NCBI GenBank assembly: GCA_003952965.2
Contig: CM025854.1
Span: forward strand, 6,040,617-6,104,616
From: Morella rubra
Lineage: Eukaryota > Streptophyta > Magnoliopsida > Fagales > Myricaceae
Reading direction: 5' to 3'
DNA: 64,000 bases
Positions within the stretch are counted from its first letter, which is position 1; every line of letters starts with the position of its first letter. Below, piece by piece: positions 45,443 through 56,899 of this stretch. The notes below the pieces were generated by a model. It ran no database searches. It was not told the DNA's origin and saw nothing but the letters and a program-made list of their open reading frames with translations. A program made the position numbers and the translations under genes.

Positions 45443-46705
45443 TATTAGCCCAAGGGTGTTTTTACAAACAATCCACTTTGATTTTGATGATAACAAAGTT
45501 TTCAAACTCTTTTAAGACTTTTAGATTTTACATTGAAAATCTCTTTTAAGATAAATGATATATTTTTAAAGCATCAAGGTTTCTCTATTCTAAAATATCT
45601 CTAAGCATACTTGAACACCATTACACAAGTTAATTGGTCAATTTTTTATTGTAGGTGTTTTTGAGATATGTTGAATTGAAGTAGTTGCTGTCAAAGAACA
45701 AATTTTACTAAGTGTTGGAAGTATCGACACATTGAACCATAGTGTCTACACATGAGAGAGTGTTGGCCATTCTAAAGTGTTGACACATGGAGCATAAGTG
45801 TCGACACATTGAACTAACACCCGAGAAATTGTTTTCAGGCCAAATTTTAATGTGTCAGCACATACCATCAATGTGTCGACACATTGCGAATTTTGCAGAT
45901 ATCCTGAAAGCAACGCCACTCATCCAAAAAGTCTCCAAAAATGTCTCAAATGACCTCCAACGGCACTCAAACTTTACAAGAAGACCCTTTGTGCCCTAGA
46001 GCTTTAAATAGAAGAAGATGGAGAGAGAAAAGGGGAAGTGTGCGCTATTAACTCTTGCCCTAATTTCTAGAGAGAGAAAAAGCTTTGAAGAAGAAAGAAG
46101 CTCCACCAACCAAGAAAGCTTGTTCCCCACCTGCAAATACTTTTGCTTTCTTTGAGAATCTTGTCTCTTTGCACACCTCAGTACTTCATACTTGTTTATT
46201 TGGCTTAAAGAGCCTTTACTAAGATTCCTTTTGTACCCATTCTTGAAAAACACGTGAGTGTTTGGGAAAACACTTGTCCTACTAGTTGGGTAGAAGAAAT
46301 CCTCTAGGTTGTGAGGATTTGTGAGAGTGAGTTAAAGTGTAAGCTCGAAAAACACTTTGTAAAGGTTCCTTAGCACCCGGAAGCTAAGGTGTATTTACTA
46401 TTTGGAAGATAGTGAAGAAGCCCAAGGAAGTCAATAGCCTTGGGGGTGGATGTAGGCAAGTGTTGACCGAACCACCTAAAAATCACGGTGTCATCTCTCT
46501 ATCCTTATCTCTATTTATTGTCGTTATCTATTTGTTGTGCATATTATCTATTATTTTTATTCTTCATTAGACTCATTAATTATATAGATCTACTCTCTTG
46601 TTCTTTTAGAAAGGGGTCTGTGCATATTTGGGTTTTTAGTAAAAAGAGACAAAAGTTTTTATAAAACCCAATTCACCCCCCTCTTGGGTTGTTTTTGCAC
46701 TCACA
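45443..46705 (+). mobile_element. Solo LTR, Ty1/copia SIRE/Maximus-like
   Basis: 1263 bp flanked by TGTTA on both sides (45438-45442, 46706-46710). It ends ACCCAATTCACCCCCCTCTT then GGGTTG..CTCACA, the typical 3' end of SIRE/Maximus LTRs. The start reads TATTAGC, consistent with TGTTAGC after a G-to-A change, and aligns with the start of the LTR at 61406. The region 45720-45886 has six copies of a TGTCGACACAT-like palindromic motif. No internal coding sequence, hence solo. Confidence 0.85.
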
Positions 46706-46710
46706 TGTTA

Positions 46711-48769
46711 TATCTGTCTAATAGACTCTATTGTTGGAATTTGATTGTGCTGCAATGATAGATATATCATTGAGGTTAATTTTAGTACACGATTGTGCAA
46801 CAAAGATAGATACATCATTTAGGCTATGTATATCCAAATGTTCTATTAGTATTTCATCTCATCCACCTCACTTCTTCCAGAATCTATTTTCATTTCAAAG
46901 TAAATTTCTCTACAATCAGTGTAATTTATTTGTTTGTAATTATTTTATAAACACTCGATTGTAATATCTAGAGGTTATGATGAAATGATCTATTGTATGG
47001 TCTGTTCCTAAGGTAATTAAGGAATGAAGCAAAATTACCTAGATGCAAATATGGTATTACAGTTTGGACCCCCTTTATGCTTCCTAGTTATCTATTTGAA
47101 CTCAGGAGAATTGTGATCTTGCAACTGATTTGTTGATGGTTAAGTGTCATAACCTTCATACTTATTAATTGATCTAAGGAAAGTTGTGCTCTTGCTTTGA
47201 TTTTCTCTCAAATTAGTGCCAGAACCTTCATATTGTCCCTATTATCAGTAATAGGTGAAATTTAAATTAAATTTCCAGTTTTACCTTTGGTCTGAACATG
47301 TAAATATATTAGCAATATATAACATGTCTTTGTGTTCCAATTTTATATTCAAATTTCCAAAACTATATAACATATATCCAACTCTGACACTTTCGGAATA
47401 GTAAATGTCTATGCAATGTTATGTGCACAATATGCTGGGTTGTTGGACAATTCTATCAAATTCCTACGACTATTTCTTGGTCCACACAGTATTAGATCAG
47501 GCATTTGGAAATTAAAATAGAAACTATAACTAAACATACTTTAAAAAAAAATCCAATTAAAGATAACCAAGTTGCCTGTCTCTTGGATTTAGAGAAAAAA
47601 AAAAAAATTGCCCGTTTCTAGTGGTGACGAGAACAAGTCCCTTGGAACATATTTTTGGCACAACCATTAACTTGGTAAGCCTGATTTGCAAGATTCTTCA
47701 TTTTCCCACATTCACTCGTTGCCAATTTCAAAAAAAAAAAAAAAAAACCCACTCAAAATGCAAAAAACTCCAACTAGATAATACTCTAATACATACAAAT
47801 TAGAAACATTGGGTCAAGTCCCTCCATCTAAACCTACCCAATGTAATTGCACATAACACTTAAAGAAAAAACGTCCGTGATCCAATCAAGCACCGATTCA
47901 GGCACTTTTTCTTCCTTTGCTACAATCGAGCTTCTTCATCCATTGCCTGCATCTTTTTCATTAAAGGAAGGAACAATTCTTTCCCGCGAGCACACGTTGG
48001 GGGTCTATCCAATGGAAGTACCCACATGATGAATCAATATGCCAATTCTTATTGGCCCACACTTATTCTAATTCCACACCTACCTAATTATTAATGTAGA
48101 CATCGATAATGAATATCATTTGCATTATTGTTGTGACACAAATTTAGCATCCTGATGTTATGTGTTACACATGACATGACAAAAAGCCAACAAACCTACT
48201 AACGATATACCAAACTACAACAATCACAGAAAATGAAACATATTTCTGTTTGATGGTATTACCGTTCTAGACGTGTACATTGGACATTCAAAGAATCGCC
48301 CTCCTAGGTTTCAATTAGTCAGTCATGGATGTTCTCACACGTGCTCGTAGATTACATCAGCAGTTTGGATGTTCCATAAAATTGTTCCATTTTGAAAAAC
48401 CCTTCCTTTGCCTCCCTCCTCCGTGATGGTGTGACAACGAATATGAGTCATAAGGCATTTGTTGGTCTTCAAAAATGCCGATGCCGTCAGAGCCTGAGTA
48501 GATGGCGGAAGTATGGTAGGATAATTTTTTTTGGTAGGGTTTCTACAATAGGAGAATTGGGGATTTGGTAGAGCTGTAGATACGAGACCATGTTAAGCCT
48601 TCTATGTGATATCGTTTCCATGTTGAAGTGACCATATACTTCAAGGTGCCACATTAACAGTCTGGCATTACATCATAAACACAAATCGTATACAATGTCA
48701 CCACATTTATCTTATTTAGCTGGTCCTTACATAAATATAAGCAGGATCATGGCAACACACATGATGAGA
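46711..48769. other. Intergenic; no gene recognised
   Basis: AT-rich with poly(A) runs at 47597 and 47731. No domain, TIR or LTR end recognised. The ORFs of 60-77 residues here look like chance. Confidence 0.4.
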
Positions 48770-49333
48770 TAGGGTGGCTCAAAAGGGTGAGGGAATCGCC
48801 TAAGGCCCCATAATTATGAAGGCTTTATATTATAGAAAAATTAAAATTAAGAAGAAAAAGAAAAGCCTAAAATTTTTCAGTACAGCTTAAAGAAAGGACT
48901 ATGAAATAGGAATATTTAAAAATTAGTTTACAAATTAAAATTGAAAATAAAAAATACATCGTAGAAACTAGCACTATCAACGTCTATTTTCAAAATATAA
49001 CATCATTCACAATAAATTTTTCTCCTAAAACCTAGCACCACAACTAAGTTCTCAAAAAATTAAGTTTATTGTTAATTAAGTGCTAAAAATTAAATTCTAA
49101 TTTCATTTTTCTAACGACACAGTGGCACACCAATGTCAAATTAGATTATTAGTAATAGATTGTTATTTTTTGCTAAACAACAAAACAATGGCACAACACG
49201 ACCGCTTATTTGTGTCAACTTTTTAATCTTTAAAATGATTGGTAGAAAATATGCATTAGGATATGAAAAACTCAAACACAAAAAAAAAAAAAAAAAAAAA
49301 AAGAAGAGAATTGAAAGTTTAGTGTAATTTTAA

Positions 49334-51718
49334 GGCCTAATTACCATACACATCCCTGTGGTATTCAACTTTTGCAAAATCATCCCTGTAATAATGATTT
49401 CTACTGAATAATCCCTGTGATAATTGATTGAAGCAAATCAGTCCCTCCGACCATTTTTCAGTGGGCATCCAACAAAATCAAGCCTACATGTCATTTTATC
49501 GCCAGATCACTATGCCACGTAAAAAAAAAAAAAAAAACCCCCCGATGTAAATAAAATGCCCTATCATCTGTTGGTGATGTTGGTTTAAAAAAAAAAATTG
49601 ATTTAAATGAAAAAAAAAAAAAAACTGAATGTGAAACCTTTTGTCTATTGGTTTCAAAAAAAAAAAAACAAACAAACAAAACAAAAAAACCAAAGAAAGG
49701 AGGAGTTTTACCCCCCACGTGATTTCCCTCAATTTACCCCAGCAAACCCTAACCTAACTCCACTTTACCCATTCACATCCAAACTTTCGTCGGCAGCCAC
49801 TCTTCGTCGAAACTTTGCACCCCACGTTTTCGTTGATGTTTATCAGCCTTTAAACCAATCTACTTAACCCGGTACACGATCAGAAGCCAAAAATCAGTGC
49901 TGCGAGAAGAACTTAACCCACGTGTAGAAGAAGTTGTCCATTTGAGGGATCTCTGTCAGAGTCTTCATGTTTCACAAGGTGATGCTTTCAGTTTAATAGT
50001 ATTGGGTAGCTCCCTTTTAAAGGCTGTGAACTTGTAAAAGAAAGATTCGAATGAAAATGGTCCCCACTTAGTCATGTGTTGTTACTGCTGTCCAGACTAC
50101 TTTTGTCTTCTTGTTGTGTGAACTTTAGGTTATTTGTCGGGTAGAGTCATTATATTATTAAGAAGTGGACCCAAGGGATGATTTGTGTAATGTTTACAAA
50201 GGCCATCATTTTAGAAAGGCCATTATTTTAGATATTTTATGTCGGTTGAGTGGGGCTAGAACACAATAGTTGATTTTGTCGAATATAAAACTAACGGTAG
50301 CATCAATCTCCATGAATATTTGGTTTTAAAGAAACTACGATATAGCCTACCACTACTACTGTTGATAGAAATATTTTTATATTACTATAAGGCCCATCAT
50401 TTATTACTATACTGACCATCATTTACATGGCAAATGCAATAAAAAAAATGAAGCTATATTGAATGTGCTTGCTATATTTTTGAGTTAGCTTTATGTGAAG
50501 TTCGGTTATAAAACCTTTTATATTACTATAGTGACCATCATTTACAAGGCAAATGCAGTACAAAAAAATAATGAAGCAGTATTGAATGTGCTTGCTGTAT
50601 TTTTGAGTTAGCTTTATGTGAAGTAAGCTATTCCCTTCAGTGGGTTTAAGCATCAATGACAAAGCGTGAAAGAAAATATCATTTTCTTCCATCATTGCAG
50701 TTTCAAACCTATGGTTTTTGCAAGGAATGCACACTCCTCCCATATAACTAATGGTGTGTCTTCCAATGGTATGGAAATTACATTTCCTTTAGTGTAGAAG
50801 GCACACTCTCTTCGATTTTAAACGATAAAGAAATAATAATGTTAATTGTCCCATTACCATTCTATCACTCAAGTGTTGCCTATTTAGCATCCCATCTTTA
50901 TAAGTGGTTTAGTGTCCAATCGTATAAGAAACCTACATATCAGTTTGGCTTTGAATGTCTTAATCACTGTGTCAGCCACGATATGGCTACACTTGGAAAA
51001 TTAAACCAGCAGACACAAATTCACACCGACACAGAAGAGAATGTTGATAATAAATGAGTTAATGCATTCCCTTGATATGTTTGTGGTCCTCTCTGCTACT
51101 AGATCTATTTGTTAAGCAACCCAAGAAATGATATTAGAACAGCTTAGAAGACAAGTAAAGAGAGAGAGCGACAATGAGAGAGAAAGAGATAGATAGGTCA
51201 CTTATAGTCTCTAGCTTATTCTTCACAGCATGGGTGAGTAGAGTAGTGGTAGTGAGGCTGTCGACGGAGTGCTGGCTGTCAAAGGAAGCAGTTAAATGGA
51301 TAAAGTAGAGTTGGTTTAGGGTTTGCTGAGTTAGGAGGAGAAATCGCCCCGGGGGGGGGGGGGGGAAACTTTTTTTTTTATTATTCTTTTTTTTAAACCA
51401 ATTTTGTTTCTTTTTATTTAAACCAACGTCACCATGGCAGATGACAGGTAGGCTTGATTCTGTTAGGTGCCCACCAAAAAATGGTCAAAGGGACTGATTT
51501 GCTTCAATCAATTACCACAAGGAATATTCAGTTGAAATCATTACTACATGGATGATTTTGCAAAATTCAAATACCACACAGACGTGTACAGTAATTAGGC
51601 CTTAAAATTACACTAAACTTTCAATCAATTACCACAAGGATTATTCAGTTGAAATCATTATCATAGGGATGATTTTGCAAAAGTCGAATACCACAAGGAT
51701 GTGTACGGTAATTAGGCC
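49334..51718. mobile_element. Mutator-like element with 9-bp TSD and a duplicated right terminus
   Basis: 2385 bp, bounded by perfect 9-bp repeats TAATTTTAA (49325-49333, 51719-51727). The left TIR begins GGCCTAATTACCATACACAT and extends about 170 bp (to ATGTCATTTTATCGCC near 49500). A matching right TIR ends at 51601 (GTAATTAGGCC), and a second partial right TIR ends at 51718. Between them, 51602-51625 is an inverted copy of the left flank. The interior has no transposase, but holds a 119-bp duplication (50401-50630), poly(A/T) and a 15-G run at 51351. Confidence 0.85.
50401..50630 (+). repeat. ~119-bp tandem duplication inside the Mutator-like element
   Basis: TATTACTATAxxGACCATCA recurs at 50402 and 50521, and TGAATGTGCTTGCT recurs near 50459 and 50584. 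The two units differ by substitutions and small indels. Confidence 0.8.
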
Positions 51719-51739
51719 TAATTTTAAAAAGGGACCTTT

Positions 51740-52085
51740 AACATCTTGTTGACATTGATGGTTTGAATTATTTTTGGAATTAAAAGTTTTAAAAGAAGTT
51801 GCAAAAATAGAATTTAATACTCCATTTGAAATACTTAATCTAATAAAAATAACTAAGATTGTTTTCCACATTGTTTTATTGCATTTAGAATACTACTAAT
51901 TCTCATACCTGTTACAATTGCATCTACATAAAAGAAGTTTTTCGAAACTAAAGGTTATAAAAAATTGTTTAGGAACAAATATGTCTGAATATCGATTAAG
52001 TGGTTTAGCAATTTTATCTATAAAAACTGATGCATTAGGTAAACTTGAATACAAAAGTTTAATTAGTAATTTTGTATAATAAAGG
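51740..52085 (+). pseudogene. hAT transposase C-terminal dimerisation fragment
   Basis: Plus-strand frames give ELKVLKEVAKIEFNTPFEIL, a decayed middle, RSFSKLKVIKNCL, MSEYRLSGLAILSIKTDALG and LEYKSLISNFV followed by stops. The 'rxFSKLKliKxxLRstMsqeRLxgLaiLsIe' block is the signature of the hAT dimerisation domain, needed for transposase assembly. Several frameshifts; only the last ~110 residues are represented. A second hAT relic (59838-60125) carries the same block on the other strand. Confidence 0.8.
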
Positions 52086-52197
52086 CAAGAAGCAAATTTG
52101 TGGTTTAATTTTGAATTTATTATTTTTTTATTTTTAAATTAAATGGTTCCATTTTTATGACTTGCCTAAGGCCCCCAAAAATTTCATAGCCACCCCT

Positions 52198-53099
52198 CGG
52201 TACATCAAGGCAAAAGTATATGTGAGACATTGTTGCATGAATACAGTGTTTGTCCACATTCAAATATATTTCGTTTAATCATAATGTTGACTATGCAAAA
52301 CTAAAATTTAAAAGAACAAACATGGCATCACAATTGCATACTTTACTGCTAATTAATGTAACAATTTCATCAAAAATTATGAAGCCCAATTATTTAGGAA
52401 CAACTATATCAAGATAGTTTAAACACTCATTAATTTCTTATATTGAGTCTGATAACTTGGCATAACTTTTAGTAATTTGCATCTAAAAGGCCTCATTTAT
52501 ATGACTCTCCTGAGGCTTCCGTAAAATTGTGAAAGCCCCCACTATTCCTTTGATTGGTTTTGAAAAAAATTAATATTCAAGTCTCCAAAAAATATGCTAG
52601 ATTGATCATGTTTTTTAAATTGATATGTTTAATTTACAATGTAACTCATACTGTGTGGTTTAATTGATATGTTTCGTGACCTCTTGTTATACATGTTGTT
52701 ATCCTAAACTCTACAAATGTATTTTGAAATACAAATTTGAAAATTTAATTTTTGGGTTTTAAGGGTAAAAGTTCCAACATTTAATTCATGATCTTTGTTA
52801 ATCAAGGTCACAAAAGTATATCTCAATGTCAATAACTTAATTATTGTTGTATTATGTCTTAAATTGGCGTTATAAACTTAATACAAGTTTCTACAGTGCC
52901 TCCCACCCAAGATCATGGGTCAGATTGACAAGTACAGGGAGAGAGAGCGCCACAGAACCCACTTTCAAGTAAGTCAACCTATTTACATAAAGATCGATCA
53001 CTAATAAAATCTTAATAATTACAGTAAATAAGATACGTAAACTATCTCAAACAAAACATCTATAACCTTACATCTTCAAGTAAGTCAACCTCTTTACTT
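52198..53099. other. Intergenic; possible orphan exon at 52900-52970
   Basis: Mostly AT-rich, with another GGCCTC/TGAGGC phrase near 52490-52540. The segment 52900-52970 is GC-richer, preceded by TTTCTACAG and followed by GTAAGT, and its frame reads PPKIMGQIDKYRERERHRTH. This looks like a small coding exon, but I do not recognise the protein. Confidence 0.3.
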
Positions 53100-54215
53100 G
53101 TCTCCCAAAAGATTCATATACTTCCGGAATTATTTGTGCATTTCATCATTAGCCTCAATTTCTATAACAAGAGAAACACACTTCTTACTATTTTTTTCAA
53201 AACATATTTTTATTAAACTCCACTACTTTCACAAACACTACCTATATATCATCCTCATTTGGTGGCATGATGTTCTACGTGAAGCCACCTTGGAAGGACT
53301 TTAGTCAGAATGAGTACTTGGGTCCTATTGCTATAGTAGGTTTTAGAATTAAAAAAAAAATCCAAAAATTTTCTCTTTTCAAGCAACAAGTCCTTTTATG
53401 GAGGGTCATACCACTCTCATAAACACCCATAAAAACACATAAAAATATCATCTCTAGGATTACAAACAAGTACAAGATTTTTTCCTGTCCCAACACGCAT
53501 CTTAAATGCATAGGTTTGAGTTATAATTAATGTAAGAATGTATATGACATGTTTATCCTACATGTATATCTATGTTAAATTTTAGTACAAATTTTACGCT
53601 TATATGTTTTACATATGCACATGTTCTATATGTTTTTTTTTCTTTTGATAAAGCACATGTTCTATATGTTTAATATACGGGGGGAAGTCACTTTGAGCCA
53701 TTAAACTATCAAACAAATTTCAAATAGGACCCCAAACTACCAATCTTAACACACTGAGCCCACGAACTACTAAATTTCATCAATTTGCACCCTAAAAAAA
53801 ATCCAACCATCAAACTCGTGCCATATATGTTATAAATGAGCTATATGGCATGATTTTGACCATTAGATTTTAGTTCAAGGCGCAATTTAATCAATTGTTG
53901 AAGCTAAAGGGCTCAATGTGTCAAGATTGTTAGTTTGGGGTCATATTTAAAATTTGCTTGGTAGTTCGAGGGCTCAAAGTGACTTTATCCCTTAGTATAG
54001 ACATGTTTTATGATCGCATCTATAATTGAATATTATTGTGCTTATACTTTACATGTGCATATGTTATGGTGCATATATTATATATCATATTATATATCAC
54101 AATTGCTTTACACTTAGATATGTATATGACCCATATTTTTTGGCATATATGATCCGTTTCTTATATATATAGGTTGTTCCTCTAGATTTGTCTATATATA
54201 TATATATATATATAT
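53100..54215. repeat. Duplicated segment B, left block
   Basis: Direct copy of 27970-28700 with a MITE inserted at 53678-53994. The COX3-like stretch on the plus strand (WWHDVLREATLEGL, 53260-53304) is open here and better preserved than in A. Homology ends at a TA microsatellite (54192-54218), directly before copia sequence. Confidence 0.85.
53678..53994. mobile_element. MITE with ~80-bp terminal inverted repeats
   Basis: AAGTCACTTTGAGCC at the left is mirrored as GGCTCAAAGTGACTT at the right, and the inverted match continues through ACCCCAAACTA and TGACACATTGAGCCC. Segment A has uninterrupted sequence at the equivalent place (about 28530), so this is an insertion after the duplication. Flanks suggest a short TATA-like target duplication, not fully resolved. 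Confidence 0.8.
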
Positions 54216-54218
54216 ATT
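54192..54218. repeat. (TA)n microsatellite
   Basis: Thirteen TA units at the junction between duplicated segment B and the copia element. Segment A has TATACACG here. Confidence 0.9.
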
Positions 54219-54329
54219 ATAGAACTCCATGCTTTTGTGGCTGTGGTATTTTCAGTTATTTTGGATGCTATTATTTTGGGTATTTGTCTTACTTTATCCT
54301 ACTTTTTTCGAAATCACTCTGCTATGTAT

Positions 54330-54900
54330 ATTATGTGTCTGACAAGTCAGATATTTTTTCATCCACTTCAATGACGAGAATAGCTTGGCCTGGGAATTTC
54401 AATTCACGGTCTATGTGACCTGCAAGGATCTATGGGTCACGTTGATGGTAGTAATCCTTGTTTGGACAAAGCTAAAGAAAAGGAGCAACATGCTAAGCGG
54501 GTGGTCAAGGATGCTCAAGTTATGTCACGGATTCTTGGGTCTGTTGAGTCTAATATTCTTCTGAATCTTAGATCATCCAAAACCATCGTTGAAAAGTGGA
54601 CCTACTTGAAGAAGCTCTATAGTCAAACAAATATTGCCCGACAATTTCAATTACAGCTTGAGTTATCAAATATTACACAGGACAACCTCTCCATCTCTGA
54701 ATTCTATTCTCTTTTAATAAATTTTTAGATTGAGTATACTGATATTGTTTATGCTACTATACCTCTTGAAGGTCTTGCTGTAGTTCAATCAGTGCATGAA
54801 ACGAGTAAGAGAGATCAATTTCTTATAAAACTCAGATTGGAGTCTGAAGCTACAACATCCAATCTCATGAATAGAGAGTGTTCCCACATTTGATGCTTCT
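54330..54900 (+). pseudogene. Copia gag (UBN2-type)
   Basis: Frames give GHVDGSNPCLDKAKEKEQHA, ESNILLNLRSSKTIVEKWTY, LYSQTNIARQFQLQLELSNI, then after a stop at 54727 continue with VHETSKRDQFLIKLRLESEA and SNLMNR. This is the gag core of plant copia elements, including the W-xx-L-xx-xY segment. Two or more stops and frame changes. Confidence 0.85.
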
Positions 54901-55091
54901 CTGAATGATCTCTTTCTTGAGGAACATCTTCTTACTTACACAGCCATGGAACAGTGTCAATCTAGTTTTGCACTTGTTCGGCTGTTCCTGTGGCTTATGC
55001 TGCACAAGTAGGAACTGTGAGAGTGACATGAGTACTGTCAACTGTTATAACTTCAACTGGTTTTGTCATTATACAATGAACTACTCTAAAA

Positions 55092-55136
55092 ATGTTCTGC
55101 CATTACTGCAAAAAACCAGGCCACATCATAAAGAAA
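55092..55136 (+). pseudogene. Copia gag zinc knuckle
   Basis: MFCHYCKKPGHIIKKC, an intact CX2CX4HX4C knuckle that binds genomic RNA in nucleocapsid proteins. It lies in a different frame from the flanking gag pieces. The protease site follows near 55345 but carries a stop at its active-site tripeptide. Confidence 0.85.
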
Positions 55137-55719
55137 TGTTCTATCCGAGCTCCAAAAAAGTTAGAAAAAGCTTACAATGTCTTAGTTGACTCTTCGAGTG
55201 CTTCTAGCTCTATGAATACAGCTTCTTTTCCACCACTTGTTCCAAGTCCTATTTAGCCCATAACCCCTAAAATGATACAAAGAATAATTGTTTTTGCATT
55301 CTTTGCTTTAGGGGTATCAGGAAAAAAAAATTTGCCTCGTAACCTTGGTATTTTGATTCCTGAGCTTCCCATCACATGACCAATTATGTTGTTCTTCTTA
55401 CAAATGTGCAAAAGTATATAGGAAATCCTCAGATACATATTGCTGATGACAGTCCTTTGTCTATCATTGTTGTTGGTATGTATCTCCTTCGTTAACAAAT
55501 GTTTTTATTTATCCTAGTCTTTCTACTAATCTTGTTTCCGTGGATCAGTTGGTTGACAATAGTTGTCACATCCAATTTTCTCAATCTAGTTCTGTTGTGC
55601 AGGATCAAGTATCCAGGAAGATGATCGCAAAGGGGCCTAAAGTGGAACTTTTTTTCTTCTTCATCTACCATTATCTCCTTTGCCTTTGATAATATTGCTT
55701 GTCATTTTGTTCAAGTTGA

Positions 55720-56480
55720 TCACTGAAAGTGGCATAGGCATCTAGGACATCCAAACCCTCGTGTACTTCATAGTTTGTTACATTCTGGTTTACTTGGAAT
55801 AAAGAATCATTTTCTCTTAGTGCTGTCCATTTTGATTGCAATTCATTTAAACTTGGGAAAAGCAAAATTTTGCATTTTTCCGCTCACATCTGCATGAAGT
55901 TCGACCATTTGAATTGATACATAGTGTGCATGACACCTATAATTTCTCATGCCCACTACAACTACTTCATCATGTTCATCGACAATTATAGGAGATTCAC
56001 TTGGATATTCTGAAACTCATTTTTCTACTAAGATAAAAGTTTTGCGTTCTAACAATGGGGGTGAGTACATCTCTAATGTTTTTCAAAATTATTTTTTCTA
56101 TGTGTTTTTTAGGATTTCCTTCAAATGGGATCATTTCTCAGAAGTTTTGCCCTGCACTCTTCTCCTTGAGTCATCCGTGCCACATTGCTTTTGGTATGAA
56201 GCCCTGTCCACCTCATCAATCCTTTACCTTCTCCATCCTTGGGCAATGTACCTTCTTTCTTCCATTTTTTTTTAAGCAAAGAGGGTGGAAGGGGGCGACC
56301 AAGTGTGAGTAGCTCCTCCTTAGGCGTGACCATAGGGGCTCCCTACCCGCTACAAAATCTTCTTTCTTCTGTTTATTTGGTCATGCTCCGCAGTATTCTG
56401 CTCTTCGTACTTTTGGTTGTGTGTGTTTTGTTCATCTTCCAAATCACGAACGCACTAAACTCATAGCTGAATCAATCAAA
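55720..56480 (+). pseudogene. Copia GAG-pre-integrase and integrase core
   Basis: WHRHLGHPNPRVLHSLLHSG (from 55730) is the HHCC pre-integrase module. The core follows with FIDNYRRFTWIF (first Asp present, about 55975), KIKVLRSNNGGEYISNVFQ (about 56030), and VPHCFWYEALSTS, then FGCVCVLFIFQI-like remnants. In the second catalytic motif the usual RSD reads RSN, so the second catalytic Asp is lost; frames are broken at several points as well. The segment at 56265-56350 interrupts the integrase with sequence not found in copy A. Confidence 0.82.
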
Positions 56481-56899
56481 TGTGCTTTCCTTAGCTATTC
56501 TGTTTCTTAAAAGGGCTTTATCTGTAATGACACCCACCTTTGCAGAACTTGTATCTCTAAGAAAGAGGTTTTTGTAGAAAAATCAATATTTTTTCACCAC
56601 TCATGGTGATCACACTTCTCTATCATGATATGTTTTGCCTCTATTTTCTGACTCTCTTGCAGATTTCCCAGTATAAAGCCTCTCATAATTTATCACAGAC
56701 GTTCCTCGCCTACACCAAATCCTCCTGCAGCTCCCCCTGAACCTACTCTCGATCATTCCGCGGCTGTTGGTCTTGTTTCGGCTTCCTCCACTGCACCTGT
56801 CAGACAGAGTACTTAAGTTTGTAAACCCGCTGATTAGTTTGGTTTTTCCTCTCCTTTATCCTTGACAGCCACTTTGTCCTCTATTCCTATTCCTTTGTC

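Larger units (their letters stand above)
48770..52197 (+). mobile_element. hAT transposon relic, invaded by a Mutator-like element
   Basis: Left end TAGGGTGGCT and right end AGCCACCCCT are inverted and match the CAGGGGYGGCT-type hAT terminus. Just inside both ends is a GCCTAAGGCCCC-like phrase. The plus strand near the right end encodes hAT C-terminal dimerisation sequence. After removing the nested Mutator-like element about 1 kb remains, so most of the transposase is gone. An 8-bp TSD is not recognisable. Confidence 0.7.

Noticed and set aside
45437-46713. Nine-base ATGTTATAT repeats as a Mutator TSD
   Set aside because: The interior is a SIRE-like LTR; its alignment with the copy at 61406 puts the borders at a 5-bp TSD (TGTTA) inside this repeat.
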